From: Myxococcales bacterium | Lineage (GTDB): Bacteria > Myxococcota_A > UBA9042 | Direction of reading: 5' to 3' | DNA: 64,000 bases | NCBI GenBank assembly: GCA_009692425.1 | Contig: SHZF01000014.1 | Location: 19,957 to 83,956, forward strand | In this document: piece by piece, positions 1 through 8,239 of the stretch | Numbering within the stretch: the stretch's first letter is position 1 | Layout of the letters: each line of letters opens with the position of its first letter | Notes under the pieces: generated by a model | Seen by the model: the letters and a program-made list of their open reading frames with translations, nothing else | What the model was told of the DNA's origin: nothing | The model's database searches: none | Position numbers and translations under genes: made by a program

Positions 1-65
1 TTGGGGTGATTCCAGGGATTGCCAACCGTCCACGCCACGGCTACCTTCGCCATCTGGAGGTCGGA

Positions 66-1697
66 ATGCCCACCGGTCACACCCCACCGTCACTTCTAGA
101 CACCCGCGTCGCGGCTTCGCCCCTGTCGGCAAGTGGCCGTGCCTTGGCGCTGGCGTTGGCCTTGGTGGTCGGCACGCTCGCCGTTGCGCCAGCGCGCGCG
201 CAAGGTCGACCGACGGCCAGCGCGCCGGCCCCCGAGCTTGCGGGACCGGCGGGGCCCGCCAGTGCGAACCTCCCTCCGACGGGTTCGCCAGCCGGCCCCG
301 TGCCCTGGCTCCTCACCGTGCGCCTGCACGACGCCTACGCTGACCACCCCGTCGTCGCCGACGTCGCGCGCGTCGGCTACCTGACCGTCGAGACGCGCGA
401 CCGCCTGTTGCGCAAGGGCACGCCGTCGGACCGCGCGCTGGCCATTGCCGACGCGATGGGCGCGGGTGCCGGGGCCCAAGCGATGGACCGCTTCGTTACG
501 CTGGCCGTGCAAACCCAGCTCAGCATCGGTCCCAGCGGTTCGGTGCGGAAGGCGGAACTGACCCTCGACAAGCTCGACGCGCGCGCGGCACTGGCGCTCG
601 GGTGGACGCGGGCGCTGGCCAACGCCGGCAACCCCGCTGCGCTCGGGCGCAAGGCCGCGCGCATCGACGAGGCCGGTGCCCTGCAGTTGCTCGAAAAGGC
701 CGTTGCGCTGGCCCCGGACCACCAGGCACCGCGGGTCGCGTTGGCGCTGGCCGCGGCGGCGGCCGACCTCGCGCAGCAGAAGAAACTGTGCGCCCGGGCC
801 GTGCAGTTGCAGCTGTCGGCGCGCGCCGGCGGCAAAGAGCCCATCCGGCTCGCGGCGGCCGAACGGGTGGTCGCGCTCGCCGCCGAAATGGGCAAGGCGT
901 GCAAGGGCAAGGAACTCGCTGCGTTTGCGGGCGCGCTGCAACTGCCCGCCCCGGTCGCTGAGACGGTGGCGCCGCTGGGAGGTGGACACGGCGAGCGGCC
1001 GACAGCGGGGGCGAGCGCGGCGTTTCACCCGTTCCGCGACGCATTCGTCGTGACGGCGCCCGTGTTCAAGGGCTGGATCAAGGACCCGCTCGTGCAAAAG
1101 GTGTTCCTGCCGGGCGGCCGCTGCGACGAGGTCGCGGTGGCCGAGGCGCTGCAGAGCGACCCAACGGGAGACCGGGCGATCGCACTGCTCAACGCGTCCC
1201 TGTTGTCGAGCAAGCTCAGCCAGGAGGACAACGCCGACGTCGCCTGGTGGGCCATCGCGCGGCGGCATGGGGCGATCGACAGCAAGGACAAGCAAAGGAC
1301 CATCAAGGTCAAGGACCTGACCGGTGCCGAGGCCATGGCATACGGCTACGCGCGGGCGGCAGCGAGCCTCGGTTTCGCGCCCGGTGTGCCGGACGGGCCG
1401 GCGATGGATGCGGGTGCGGCGGAACTGTTCATGCACGGCAAGGCGCTGATCCCGGCGAACGCGCTGCTGGGGCCGATCTTGTTCCTCGGCCAACAGATCG
1501 ACGCGGACCGCAAGGCGGACCCTTGCCGGGCGCGCACCCGGGCAGACGGCGCACGCTTCGTGGTGCAGAAGTCGGCGCTCCCTGAGCCCGCCAAGGCCGC
1601 CCTGCTCGAAGCGTTCGCGACCATCGACGCCGGCTGCCCGAGCCCCGCTGCCCCGGCGTCTGTGCCGCCGCCGGCAGGCGCTCCCGCGCCGAAGTGA
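66..1697 (+). CDS. Secreted or periplasmic protein of unknown function
   Basis: A 543-residue protein I do not recognise. The ATG at 66 is preferred to the GTG at 6 because GGAGG lies at 56-60, five bases upstream. The N-terminus has a signal peptide with an Ala/Leu/Val core around residues 27-40 and a likely signal peptidase I site after Ala-Arg-Ala. The mature part is Ala/Lys/Leu-rich and probably helical, with alternating hydrophobic stretches that could be TPR-like repeats. It ends in a Pro/Ala-rich tail. The stop overlaps the GTG start of the next gene by four bases, so the two are probably co-transcribed. The promoter would lie outside the window. Confidence 0.6.
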   Translation: MPTGHTPPSLLDTRVAASPLSASGRALALALALVVGTLAVAPARAQGRPTASAPAPELAGPAGPASANLPPTGSPAGPVPWLLTVRLHDAYADHPVVADVARVGYLTVETRDRLLRKGTPSDRALAIADAMGAGAGAQAMDRFVTLAVQTQLSIGPSGSVRKAELTLDKLDARAALALGWTRALANAGNPAALGRKAARIDEAGALQLLEKAVALAPDHQAPRVALALAAAAADLAQQKKLCARAVQLQLSARAGGKEPIRLAAAERVVALAAEMGKACKGKELAAFAGALQLPAPVAETVAPLGGGHGERPTAGASAAFHPFRDAFVVTAPVFKGWIKDPLVQKVFLPGGRCDEVAVAEALQSDPTGDRAIALLNASLLSSKLSQEDNADVAWWAIARRHGAIDSKDKQRTIKVKDLTGAEAMAYGYARAAASLGFAPGVPDGPAMDAGAAELFMHGKALIPANALLGPILFLGQQIDADRKADPCRARTRADGARFVVQKSALPEPAKAALLEAFATIDAGCPSPAAPASVPPPAGAPAPK

Positions 1698-2782
1698 CGA
1701 GGTCGAGTCTCGTGCCGATCAAGCGCCCCGACCTGCCGCCCCCGATGCCCAGCGATGACGACGGGCCGGAGCACACGATGATCCAAGGATCGGCAGGTGA
1801 CCGCTCGCCGCAACTGCCCGACGATCTGCTGGAAGATCTGCCCGGGGACCTCCCACACGGTCGCGACTTCGAGCCGCGCGCGGGAACAGGCGAGCAGATG
1901 ATGCACGCGTTCGACGAGGGCGACCTCGCGGCGGCGCCGCCGCCTAACCTGCGCAAGGCCTTGGAGCGTCGCATGCCGGCGCCGCGCGGCCAGCGCCCGA
2001 CGTTGCTCCCGGCGGGCTTCGAGATGCCGCCCAAGCTGCCTGGCGCGCCGAAGACGGGCGACCCCGCGCTCGTGCGCCCGATGCGCCCTGGCATTGATGC
2101 GTCCAAGCAGAACGTCGGCCAGCCACGGGAATCGTCTGACATCATCGCAATGTTTGCGGTCGACGGTCCCAAGTCCGTGCCCACGCCGATGCAAAACCGC
2201 GGCGGGCCCGTGTCGCGACCGCCGCCGGCCGCGCCGCCGCCGGCCGCCGGTCGCCTGATTCGGCGCCCTGCGCATCCGCCGCAGCAACCGGCGGCGCCGA
2301 CGGCGTTGCCCGGTGGGGCCGCCGCGCCGCAGTTCATGTCCAATGGACCGCAGTTCATGTCCAACGCGCCGCAGTTCATGTCCAACGCGCCGCAGTTCAT
2401 GTCCAACGGGCCGCAGTTCATGTCCAACGGGCCGCAGTTCATGGCCAATGGGCCGCAATTGCTGCCCTTGCACGCAGATCGGGTCTATGCGCTGGTGGGC
2501 GAACACCGTTCGCGGTTGGCGCTGCTCGACTTGTGGGCGCGCGGCCTCGAGATCGGTGCCGGCCTGCTGGGCACGGTCGCGCTGGCCGTGCTGATCGCGT
2601 CGCTCGTCACGATCCTGATGGGCCGGGGCGGCGATTTCGTCGGGGGCGCCACCGCGATCGTCGCATCGTGCGGCGCCCTGGCGCTGACCGCCGTGATGGT
2701 GGCCTTGTCCACGACGTTGCGGCACGTGGCGCACGTCAGCGCCCAGGTCGCGGCGTTGCTGGATGCGCTCAGCGGCCGGTAG
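1694..2782 (+). CDS. Pro-rich membrane protein with heptapeptide repeat and two C-terminal TM segments
   Basis: A 362-residue protein of unknown function, translationally coupled to the preceding gene (GTGA overlap). Residues 1-210 are charged, then very Pro/Ala-rich, and probably disordered. Residues 213-254 are six tandem copies of Gln-Phe-Met-Ser-Asn-(Gly/Ala)-Pro. A short amphipathic stretch follows, then two hydrophobic helices at about 290-312 and 322-342. The layout suggests an inner-membrane protein with a long cytoplasmic Pro-rich arm. Its stop lies inside the first unit of a 30-bp tandem repeat. No catalytic motif is visible. Confidence 0.6.
   Translation: MTRSSLVPIKRPDLPPPMPSDDDGPEHTMIQGSAGDRSPQLPDDLLEDLPGDLPHGRDFEPRAGTGEQMMHAFDEGDLAAAPPPNLRKALERRMPAPRGQRPTLLPAGFEMPPKLPGAPKTGDPALVRPMRPGIDASKQNVGQPRESSDIIAMFAVDGPKSVPTPMQNRGGPVSRPPPAAPPPAAGRLIRRPAHPPQQPAAPTALPGGAAAPQFMSNGPQFMSNAPQFMSNAPQFMSNGPQFMSNGPQFMANGPQLLPLHADRVYALVGEHRSRLALLDLWARGLEIGAGLLGTVALAVLIASLVTILMGRGGDFVGGATAIVASCGALALTAVMVALSTTLRHVAHVSAQVAALLDALSGR
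2330..2455 (+). repeat. Six tandem 21-bp units encoding the heptapeptide QFMSN(G/A)P
   Basis: Six head-to-tail 21-bp units fill this interval without interruption. They differ at only a few positions: Gly or Ala at residue 6 of the unit, and Ser to Ala in the last copy. The unit is in phase with the reading frame, so copy number can change without a frameshift. It lies between the Pro-rich arm and the membrane helices of the host protein. Confidence 0.9.
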
Positions 2783-2862
2783 GCCGCGCCCCTCGGCACA
2801 CTCGGCCGGCAGGCCGCGCCCCTCGGCACACTCGGCCGGTAGGCCGCGCCCCTCGACGCAAT
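2773..2862. repeat. Three tandem 30-bp units between convergent genes
   Basis: Three head-to-tail copies of a 30-bp GC-rich unit at 2773-2802, 2803-2832 and 2833-2862. Copies one and two differ by one base (T to C); copy three diverges in its last bases. The first copy contains the TAG stop of the upstream plus-strand gene, and the array ends at the stop codon of the convergent minus-strand gene. Each unit holds GGCC-GGTA-GGCC, which could form a small hairpin, but no T-tract follows, so I do not call a terminator. Confidence 0.85.
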
Positions 2863-4241
2863 CAGGGGCCCGCAAACCTGCCCAGCCCGCTGCGCCACCG
2901 CCAGAGCGCACACACCGATCCGAGCGCCAACAGCAGCAGGGTGGCCCACGACGACCGCGCACCGGCACGCACGGCGGGACGAGCCGCGCAACCTGGCTCG
3001 ACCGCATGGCCTTCGGGCTGGTCGAGGAACACCGGCGACGCCCCTTCCCACAGCGGTGGCGGATCGCCCGGCTCCTTGCGCGCGCCGTGTCCGGAGCGGA
3101 ACGACCACGACACCGGCAAGTCCAGACGCGCTCCGTCCTCGAAGCGCAGCCCGGCCTTGAGGTTCGCGATAAAGGTGCGGCCGACCTGGGCATCGGCGCT
3201 CGGCACGAACCGCAGGGTGCGGCCGACGCGCGGTGCCGGGGCCGGCTCGACGGTCATGGCCCAGGTGCGAGCGAGGTCGTCGCGCACGACGACTGCACCG
3301 CTGCCGACATCCTGTGACCGCACCGCGCGGGCCAGCACGACCCCCAGCACGCCTGCCGCATCATCGCGCGCGACCGGATGCCCGGCGCCGCCATCGGACG
3401 GCACGACGGCGAGCACGGCGTGGTGTGGGTCAGGCTTGCCGAGCGCGATCTCGTCCCACGTCGCCTGCCACGACGCCGCGACGACGCGCGCCTGCATCTG
3501 CGGCCCTCCGGCGGTAAACGGGTCAAACAGGTGGCCGGCAATCCACGGATAACGGGCGGTCGCCTGAGCGCGCACGCCGGGGTCCGCACCGCGGTTGGCC
3601 GCTGCGCCCAGGCCCGTGCCGCGTGCCGCATCAAGGTCGGCTTCGAGCGCCGCGGCCGACACGTCGAGTCCGAGGTCGGCATGGGCGGCGGCGAGGTCGA
3701 CCGCAGGCAGCCACGCGCCCGGCACGGGCGATGGGCCGCGGATGCCGATCAGCATCGCGTCGGCAGCGGCTGTGGGCGAGTGCTCTGGCACGGTGGACCA
3801 CCCCTTCTTGTCGAAGCGTGCAGCCGCCCACAGGAAAAAGCCGACGAACACCTCGTCGGCAATGCCGTGGCTCTGCAAACCCAGCACGAACGCCAACGTG
3901 CGCGCGCCCTCGGGGTCGAGCGACGGCTTGGGCCAACGTGTCCGCATTCGCTTGGCCAAGGCGCGCACGAGGGCGTCGGACCCCTCCGCATCGGCGTGCG
4001 CCCGCCCCAAAGCGGCGGCCCCGTCGGGCAACAACGCGCCGCACAGCAACGCGTCGCGCACATCGGCGCGGTCGAGAAAGGTGCGCAGCGGACCCGGTTG
4101 GACGTGGTCGATCGCCTTGAGCGCGACGAATATCTGGGTGTGCGGCCCACCGGCCCAGGCGGGCACGGGCGCTGCGAACGCGAGGCACAGCAGCGCCCGG
4201 AGCGCACGCGGCGCGACCCACGACCCTGGAGCGCGTGCCAT
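2862..4241 (-). CDS. Zinc-dependent phospholipase C-like secreted protein with C-terminal anchor tail
   Basis: A 459-residue protein with a signal peptide ending at Ala-Trp-Ala and a His-containing start of the mature chain. The segments Leu-Leu-Cys-Gly-Ala-Leu-Leu-Pro-Asp (about 65-73) and Leu-Gln-Ser-His-Gly-Ile-Ala-Asp-Glu (about 122-130) match the metal-ligand regions of the bacterial Zn-dependent phospholipase C/S1-P1-like fold (PF00882). The assignment rests on these motifs only. The C-terminus has Gly-Cys, a linker, one hydrophobic helix and an Arg-containing tail, resembling MYXO-CTERM. GGAGAGGT precedes the ATG. The gene starts 18 bp after the OPT transporter gene ends and is probably the last gene of that operon. 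Confidence 0.6.
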   Translation of the reverse strand: MARAPGSWVAPRALRALLCLAFAAPVPAWAGGPHTQIFVALKAIDHVQPGPLRTFLDRADVRDALLCGALLPDGAAALGRAHADAEGSDALVRALAKRMRTRWPKPSLDPEGARTLAFVLGLQSHGIADEVFVGFFLWAAARFDKKGWSTVPEHSPTAAADAMLIGIRGPSPVPGAWLPAVDLAAAHADLGLDVSAAALEADLDAARGTGLGAAANRGADPGVRAQATARYPWIAGHLFDPFTAGGPQMQARVVAASWQATWDEIALGKPDPHHAVLAVVPSDGGAGHPVARDDAAGVLGVVLARAVRSQDVGSGAVVVRDDLARTWAMTVEPAPAPRVGRTLRFVPSADAQVGRTFIANLKAGLRFEDGARLDLPVSWSFRSGHGARKEPGDPPPLWEGASPVFLDQPEGHAVEPGCAARPAVRAGARSSWATLLLLALGSVCALWRWRSGLGRFAGP

Positions 4242-4259
4242 CGGACCTCTCCTGCCTAC

Positions 4260-6125
4260 CTACTTGGCCAGCACGCCGAACGCGATCAGCATCGCAACGA
4301 GGATGCCCATCAGGCTCTCCCCGGCAACAAACCCTGAACTGACGCCGATGACCGCGCGCTCGTGCAGCGCCGGCTTCCAGCGCCGCAGGCCCTCGGCGAT
4401 GGCGGCGCCAGTGAACATCGACACGGCATTGAAGCCCGGCATCACGAAGGCGATGCCCAGCCCATTCGGCGACGGCAGCCAGGGTTGCAGGCGGCGCGGC
4501 CCGTGGCGTTCGAGCAAGGTCAGCCCGATCCCGACCGCGGCGCCCACCAGTGCGGCCCACCGCTTCGTTTCGTCGAGCCCCGCGATGCCGTCGGCCAGCA
4601 CCTTGCTGACACCCGCCCACACCTGCACCGACGGGGCGGGAAACTGGTCGGACCCGAGCACGCTCGCGTCGGGCACCAGCAGGTTGAACGCCGGCACGAC
4701 GGCGGCGGCGCCCGCGAACACGCCGAAAAACTGCGCATAGAACTGTTGGCGCGGGTTGGCGCCGAGCAGGTAGCCGCTCTTCAGGTCGGTGAGCAGGTCG
4801 GCCGCGTGCAGGCCGACGCCGCCAGTCACGTTGGCGCTCATCACGTTCGCTGTGACGTTGCCCGGCAACAGGATGCCGTAGGTCAACTGCGTCACGGGAC
4901 CGAGCGCCTTGGTCGGCGTCACGTCAGTCTCGCCGGTGACACGCGCGGCGATCACGCCCATCACGACCGCCAGCGGCAGCGCGATCAGACCCGCCCACAC
5001 CGGCACGCCGTACAGGTACCCGAGCATCGCGACCACGCACGGACCGAGCACGGCGAACCCGGCGGGGAACCACCACTGCGGGCATTCGACGGCCGCAAGC
5101 GGGTCGTCTTCGGCCGCCTTGGGCCCGCCCAGCCCGATGAACGCGCCAAGGCCCGCGAACGCCTTGGCGACGCTGCGCCACTGGTATGCGAACGACAGCA
5201 GCCCCGCCGAGACGAGCAGCGCTGCGCCTGGCCATAGCGTCCACGTGACCATCTGCTTGAACTTCGGCCCCGCAACCAGGCCGCGCGCCAACAGTTCGGG
5301 CGCCAAGACGCCGTATGCGACGAGTGCGCCCAGCAGCAGCGACCAACCGGTCTTCCAACTCATCAGGGCGCCGCCGCCGACGAGCAGCAGGCTGCCTTCC
5401 ATGGCGAGCGTGTACTTCGCCGCGCCGGCGCCGAACACGGGCAGGGTCGCGGGCAGGTTGAACGGCATCCACGCGACCTTGGCATCGCGCAGCCACGCGA
5501 ACACGGCGCCGATGGCCCCGGCCCCGATCAGCCAGTTCGCCTTGCCGGCACCACCTTGGGTGTGGTGCAGCGACTTGAGCGTCTCCGCGGTGGCGATGCC
5601 GGTGGGGAATGCGACCTGCTCGACGTTGATCAACTGCCGTTTGATCGGGATCGCCGCGAACACGCCGAGCCACGCGATCACGGCGAACCACAGCACCATC
5701 CAGAACGGCTCGGGGCGAAAACCGGTCAGCAGCAGCAGCGCTGGAACCGCCGCCATGTTGCCACCGCCGGTCATGTAGCCACCGGCCGACGCGACGGAAC
5801 TCATTGCGTTGTTTTCGAGCACGGTGAACGGCGTGCGCGACAGGCCGAGTGCCTGGACGACGCGAAACAGCACAAAGGCGAGCACGCACGCCGTGATCGT
5901 CACGCCCATCGACCAACCCGTCTTCAGCACGACGTACAGGTTCGACAAGCACAGCACGGCGCCCAGCACCATGCCGGTCAGCACCGCGCGCACCGTCAAC
6001 TGGCGCGCGCCGGGCTGGTACGTGTGTTCGAGCCAGTATCGCTCGGGGTCCAGCGCAACGGTGCTGGGCGACGCGGGGTTCTGTGCTGCCGTGGGGCTCG
6101 GCGCGGCCCCCGCAGCGCGGCTCAC
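4260..6125 (-). CDS. OPT-family oligopeptide transporter
   Basis: A 621-residue polytopic inner-membrane protein of the OPT superfamily, which imports peptides or metal-chelate compounds by proton coupling. The N-terminal third carries family features: the first membrane helix followed by a Tyr-Val-Val-Leu-Lys-Thr-Gly stretch, and Asn-Asn-Ala-Met-Ser-Ser-Val-Ala-Ser-Ala-Gly-Gly-Tyr at about residue 105. About 14 hydrophobic segments run through the chain. The start is GTG at 6125, and its GTGA overlaps the stop of the DUF2330 gene, indicating translational coupling. The substrate cannot be told from sequence. Confidence 0.88.
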   Translation of the reverse strand: MSRAAGAAPSPTAAQNPASPSTVALDPERYWLEHTYQPGARQLTVRAVLTGMVLGAVLCLSNLYVVLKTGWSMGVTITACVLAFVLFRVVQALGLSRTPFTVLENNAMSSVASAGGYMTGGGNMAAVPALLLLTGFRPEPFWMVLWFAVIAWLGVFAAIPIKRQLINVEQVAFPTGIATAETLKSLHHTQGGAGKANWLIGAGAIGAVFAWLRDAKVAWMPFNLPATLPVFGAGAAKYTLAMEGSLLLVGGGALMSWKTGWSLLLGALVAYGVLAPELLARGLVAGPKFKQMVTWTLWPGAALLVSAGLLSFAYQWRSVAKAFAGLGAFIGLGGPKAAEDDPLAAVECPQWWFPAGFAVLGPCVVAMLGYLYGVPVWAGLIALPLAVVMGVIAARVTGETDVTPTKALGPVTQLTYGILLPGNVTANVMSANVTGGVGLHAADLLTDLKSGYLLGANPRQQFYAQFFGVFAGAAAVVPAFNLLVPDASVLGSDQFPAPSVQVWAGVSKVLADGIAGLDETKRWAALVGAAVGIGLTLLERHGPRRLQPWLPSPNGLGIAFVMPGFNAVSMFTGAAIAEGLRRWKPALHERAVIGVSSGFVAGESLMGILVAMLIAFGVLAK

Positions 6126-8149
6126 GCGCCCGCCCGATCACGCCGCGCCCGATCACGCCGCGCCCGCACGGCCACGACCGCTACGGCCGCGAGCGCCCAG
6201 GCCAGCCAGGCCGCGGAGCCTGGGGTCGAACGCGCCGCCGAACACAAGCCGCCGCTCGACTTGGCAGTCCCGCCCGCAGCAGCCGGCTTTGGTGCCGCAC
6301 CGACCGCGTCAGTGGCGTCTGTAGCTGCCGGGGCAGAGCCCGCGTCAGTGGCGTCTGTAGCTGCCGGGGCAGAGCCCGCGTCAGTGGCGTCTGTAGCTGC
6401 CGGGGCAGAGCCCGCGTCCGCAGTGCCCGCCCCGGCGTCGGCACCGCCGGCAGTGCCGCCGACTTTTGTGGGATTCCAGCCGCTCGCCGCCTTGAGCCCC
6501 TGCTTGAACGCCGCCGACAGGCTCGGCTTGCCCACCTGCGCGTTGTTCAACTCCGCGTCGACCTTGTCGGCATCGTCTGGGTGGATGTCGAGCGGCGCCC
6601 CCGACTCGTCCATCACCTGGACTTTGCGGGCCGGTTGACCGCCTGCGTCGTTCAGCGGTCCCGCGCCCTTGCCGAAGCCGACCTGCCCGGGCCCGAAGCC
6701 CCAGCAGAGACCCTGATCCTTCGGCACCGGCACCGTCAGCGTCTGGCCGTTGGCGAACGTCAGCTTGACCTCGTGGGCCTGCTTGACGCCCGGCGCGCAG
6801 ATCGGCTCGGCCTTCGCCTTGCGCACCCGCTCGACTTCGGGCAGGTCGGGGTTGAACGCGAAGATCGGATCCTTGTCCATCTCGGCCGGCGACAGCGTCG
6901 TGTACAGGCGCGTCATCCACTTGGCGGCCTTCCAGGCGGCATCGACTTCTTGCAGCGGCTTGATGATCAACTGATCGACTTCGGCCGCGAACTTCGCCGC
7001 ATCGAAGGGCTGGGCGGCGACGGCGGTCTTGTAGTCAGCGCACGGCGTCTGCGTGCAGTCGTCGCACTGGAGGCAATTGTAGAATTCCTGATCCGTCGCC
7101 TTGCCGAACGCCTTGGGCTTGGGCACGTGTTTGCGGATCAGGCTCTGCATCTGGCTCGAGCGTGGGTACTGGTGCTGCATCATGTACTGCAGGAACTTGC
7201 CGGCGCTGCCCTGTTTGGCGAGCTCAGCCGTGTTCCACCCCGGTTGGGCAAACGGAATCGCGGCCTTGGCCGTGGGCGCCGCCTGTTCGGTCAGCCAGGC
7301 GTGGCCGGAGCCCTGGTCGACGGCCTTCGACACGACAGTCTTGTAGTTGCCGCCGCCCGTCATCCAGTCGAACACAGCGTCGTTGAGCTCCACGTGTAGG
7401 AAGTTCTTGGGGATCGCGCGCGCCGCCCCCAGCACCCACGCCACGATCGGCATGTCGGGCGCCGCCGCGATCGAGGTCAGCCGGATCGGCAGGCACGGCG
7501 CCACTTCGTCGAGCGTGACGACGATCGGCGCCAGATCGCCGGTGCCCTTGTCCTTGGTCAGCTTGAGCGCGAGGAACACGTACTTCTGATCCACGTACAC
7601 CTTGAGCAGCGGCTCGGTCGACTTTGGCTGCTGGTAGCCGTTCTTGTTGAGCCAGTCGATGACCGCCGCGGCGGTTTGGCCCTGGATGACGACCGTGTCG
7701 TAGGGGCCGACGGTCTCCTGGGCCAACACGGTGACGCCGTCGAAGTTGCCGCCGCCCCCGCTGCCGGCGACTGCGTCTTCGAGGCACTGCCCGCCACCCC
7801 AACAATCGGCCTTGTTCTGCCAGTCGAGTTGGAATGCCGGCGACGTGTACTGTTCGAGCAGTTGGAACACGGTATCGGAGCCGATGCCCAGCTTCGGCAA
7901 CTTCTGCAGCGGCAGCACCCACGAAAACTGTTTGTCGTCACCGGTGTAGCTGATCTGGATATGCACCGACAGCTTGCCCGGACCGGTCTGCACGTAGAGG
8001 ATGCGCTCGGCACTCTGGTCAACGGGCTGGGTGAAGCAGAAGAACCCGCCGCATGCCCAGGCCGGCACCGCGGGCAACGACAGTGCTCCGCAGGTGAACA
8101 GGCTGGCGACGAACAGGCGGGCGGACGGGAACGGGCGGTTGCGCTGCAT
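6122..8149 (-). CDS. DUF2330 surface protein with MYXO-CTERM-like tail
   Basis: A 675-residue exported protein. A signal peptide (about 1-32) is followed by Cys-Gly-Gly-Phe-Phe-Cys-Phe, the typical start of DUF2330 (PF10092), and the body to about residue 540 fits that family. A Cys pair region (Cys-Leu-Gln-Cys-Asp-Asp-Cys) lies near residue 360. A linker with three identical 12-residue repeats of Asp-Ala-Gly-Ser-Ala-Pro-Ala-Ala-Thr type follows. The tail has Gly-Leu-Cys-Ser, a hydrophobic helix and a long Arg cluster, as in MYXO-CTERM signals. The function of DUF2330 is unknown. GGAGG precedes the ATG. It lies 90 bp after the selenoprotein gene and overlaps the transporter start. Confidence 0.8.
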   Translation of the reverse strand: MQRNRPFPSARLFVASLFTCGALSLPAVPAWACGGFFCFTQPVDQSAERILYVQTGPGKLSVHIQISYTGDDKQFSWVLPLQKLPKLGIGSDTVFQLLEQYTSPAFQLDWQNKADCWGGGQCLEDAVAGSGGGGNFDGVTVLAQETVGPYDTVVIQGQTAAAVIDWLNKNGYQQPKSTEPLLKVYVDQKYVFLALKLTKDKGTGDLAPIVVTLDEVAPCLPIRLTSIAAAPDMPIVAWVLGAARAIPKNFLHVELNDAVFDWMTGGGNYKTVVSKAVDQGSGHAWLTEQAAPTAKAAIPFAQPGWNTAELAKQGSAGKFLQYMMQHQYPRSSQMQSLIRKHVPKPKAFGKATDQEFYNCLQCDDCTQTPCADYKTAVAAQPFDAAKFAAEVDQLIIKPLQEVDAAWKAAKWMTRLYTTLSPAEMDKDPIFAFNPDLPEVERVRKAKAEPICAPGVKQAHEVKLTFANGQTLTVPVPKDQGLCWGFGPGQVGFGKGAGPLNDAGGQPARKVQVMDESGAPLDIHPDDADKVDAELNNAQVGKPSLSAAFKQGLKAASGWNPTKVGGTAGGADAGAGTADAGSAPAATDATDAGSAPAATDATDAGSAPAATDATDAVGAAPKPAAAGGTAKSSGGLCSAARSTPGSAAWLAWALAAVAVVAVRARRDRARRDRAGA
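6306..6413 (-). repeat. Three identical 36-bp tandem units in the DUF2330 gene
   Basis: Three perfect copies at 6306-6341, 6342-6377 and 6378-6413. They encode a 12-residue Ala/Asp/Thr/Pro-rich unit in the linker before the C-terminal anchor. The identity at third codon positions suggests recent duplication. The unit is in phase, so it acts as a length-variable spacer. Confidence 0.92.
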
Positions 8150-8239
8150 CGAGCCTCCAGCCGGGCGCGCGGGAATCGACGACGCGCTGGCGGCACGAAG
8201 ACTCTACGCCGTGGCCGACACCCGTTCAACCGCGAACGA

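Noticed and set aside
96..1493. Long open frames antisense to real genes, here and throughout the window
   Set aside because: In very GC-rich DNA, long shadow frames are expected. They are Arg-rich, lack family motifs, and overlap well-supported genes.
2773..2862. CRISPR array
   Set aside because: Units are contiguous with no spacers and no cas genes are nearby.
6306..6413. CRISPR array
   Set aside because: Contiguous in-phase coding repeats without spacers.
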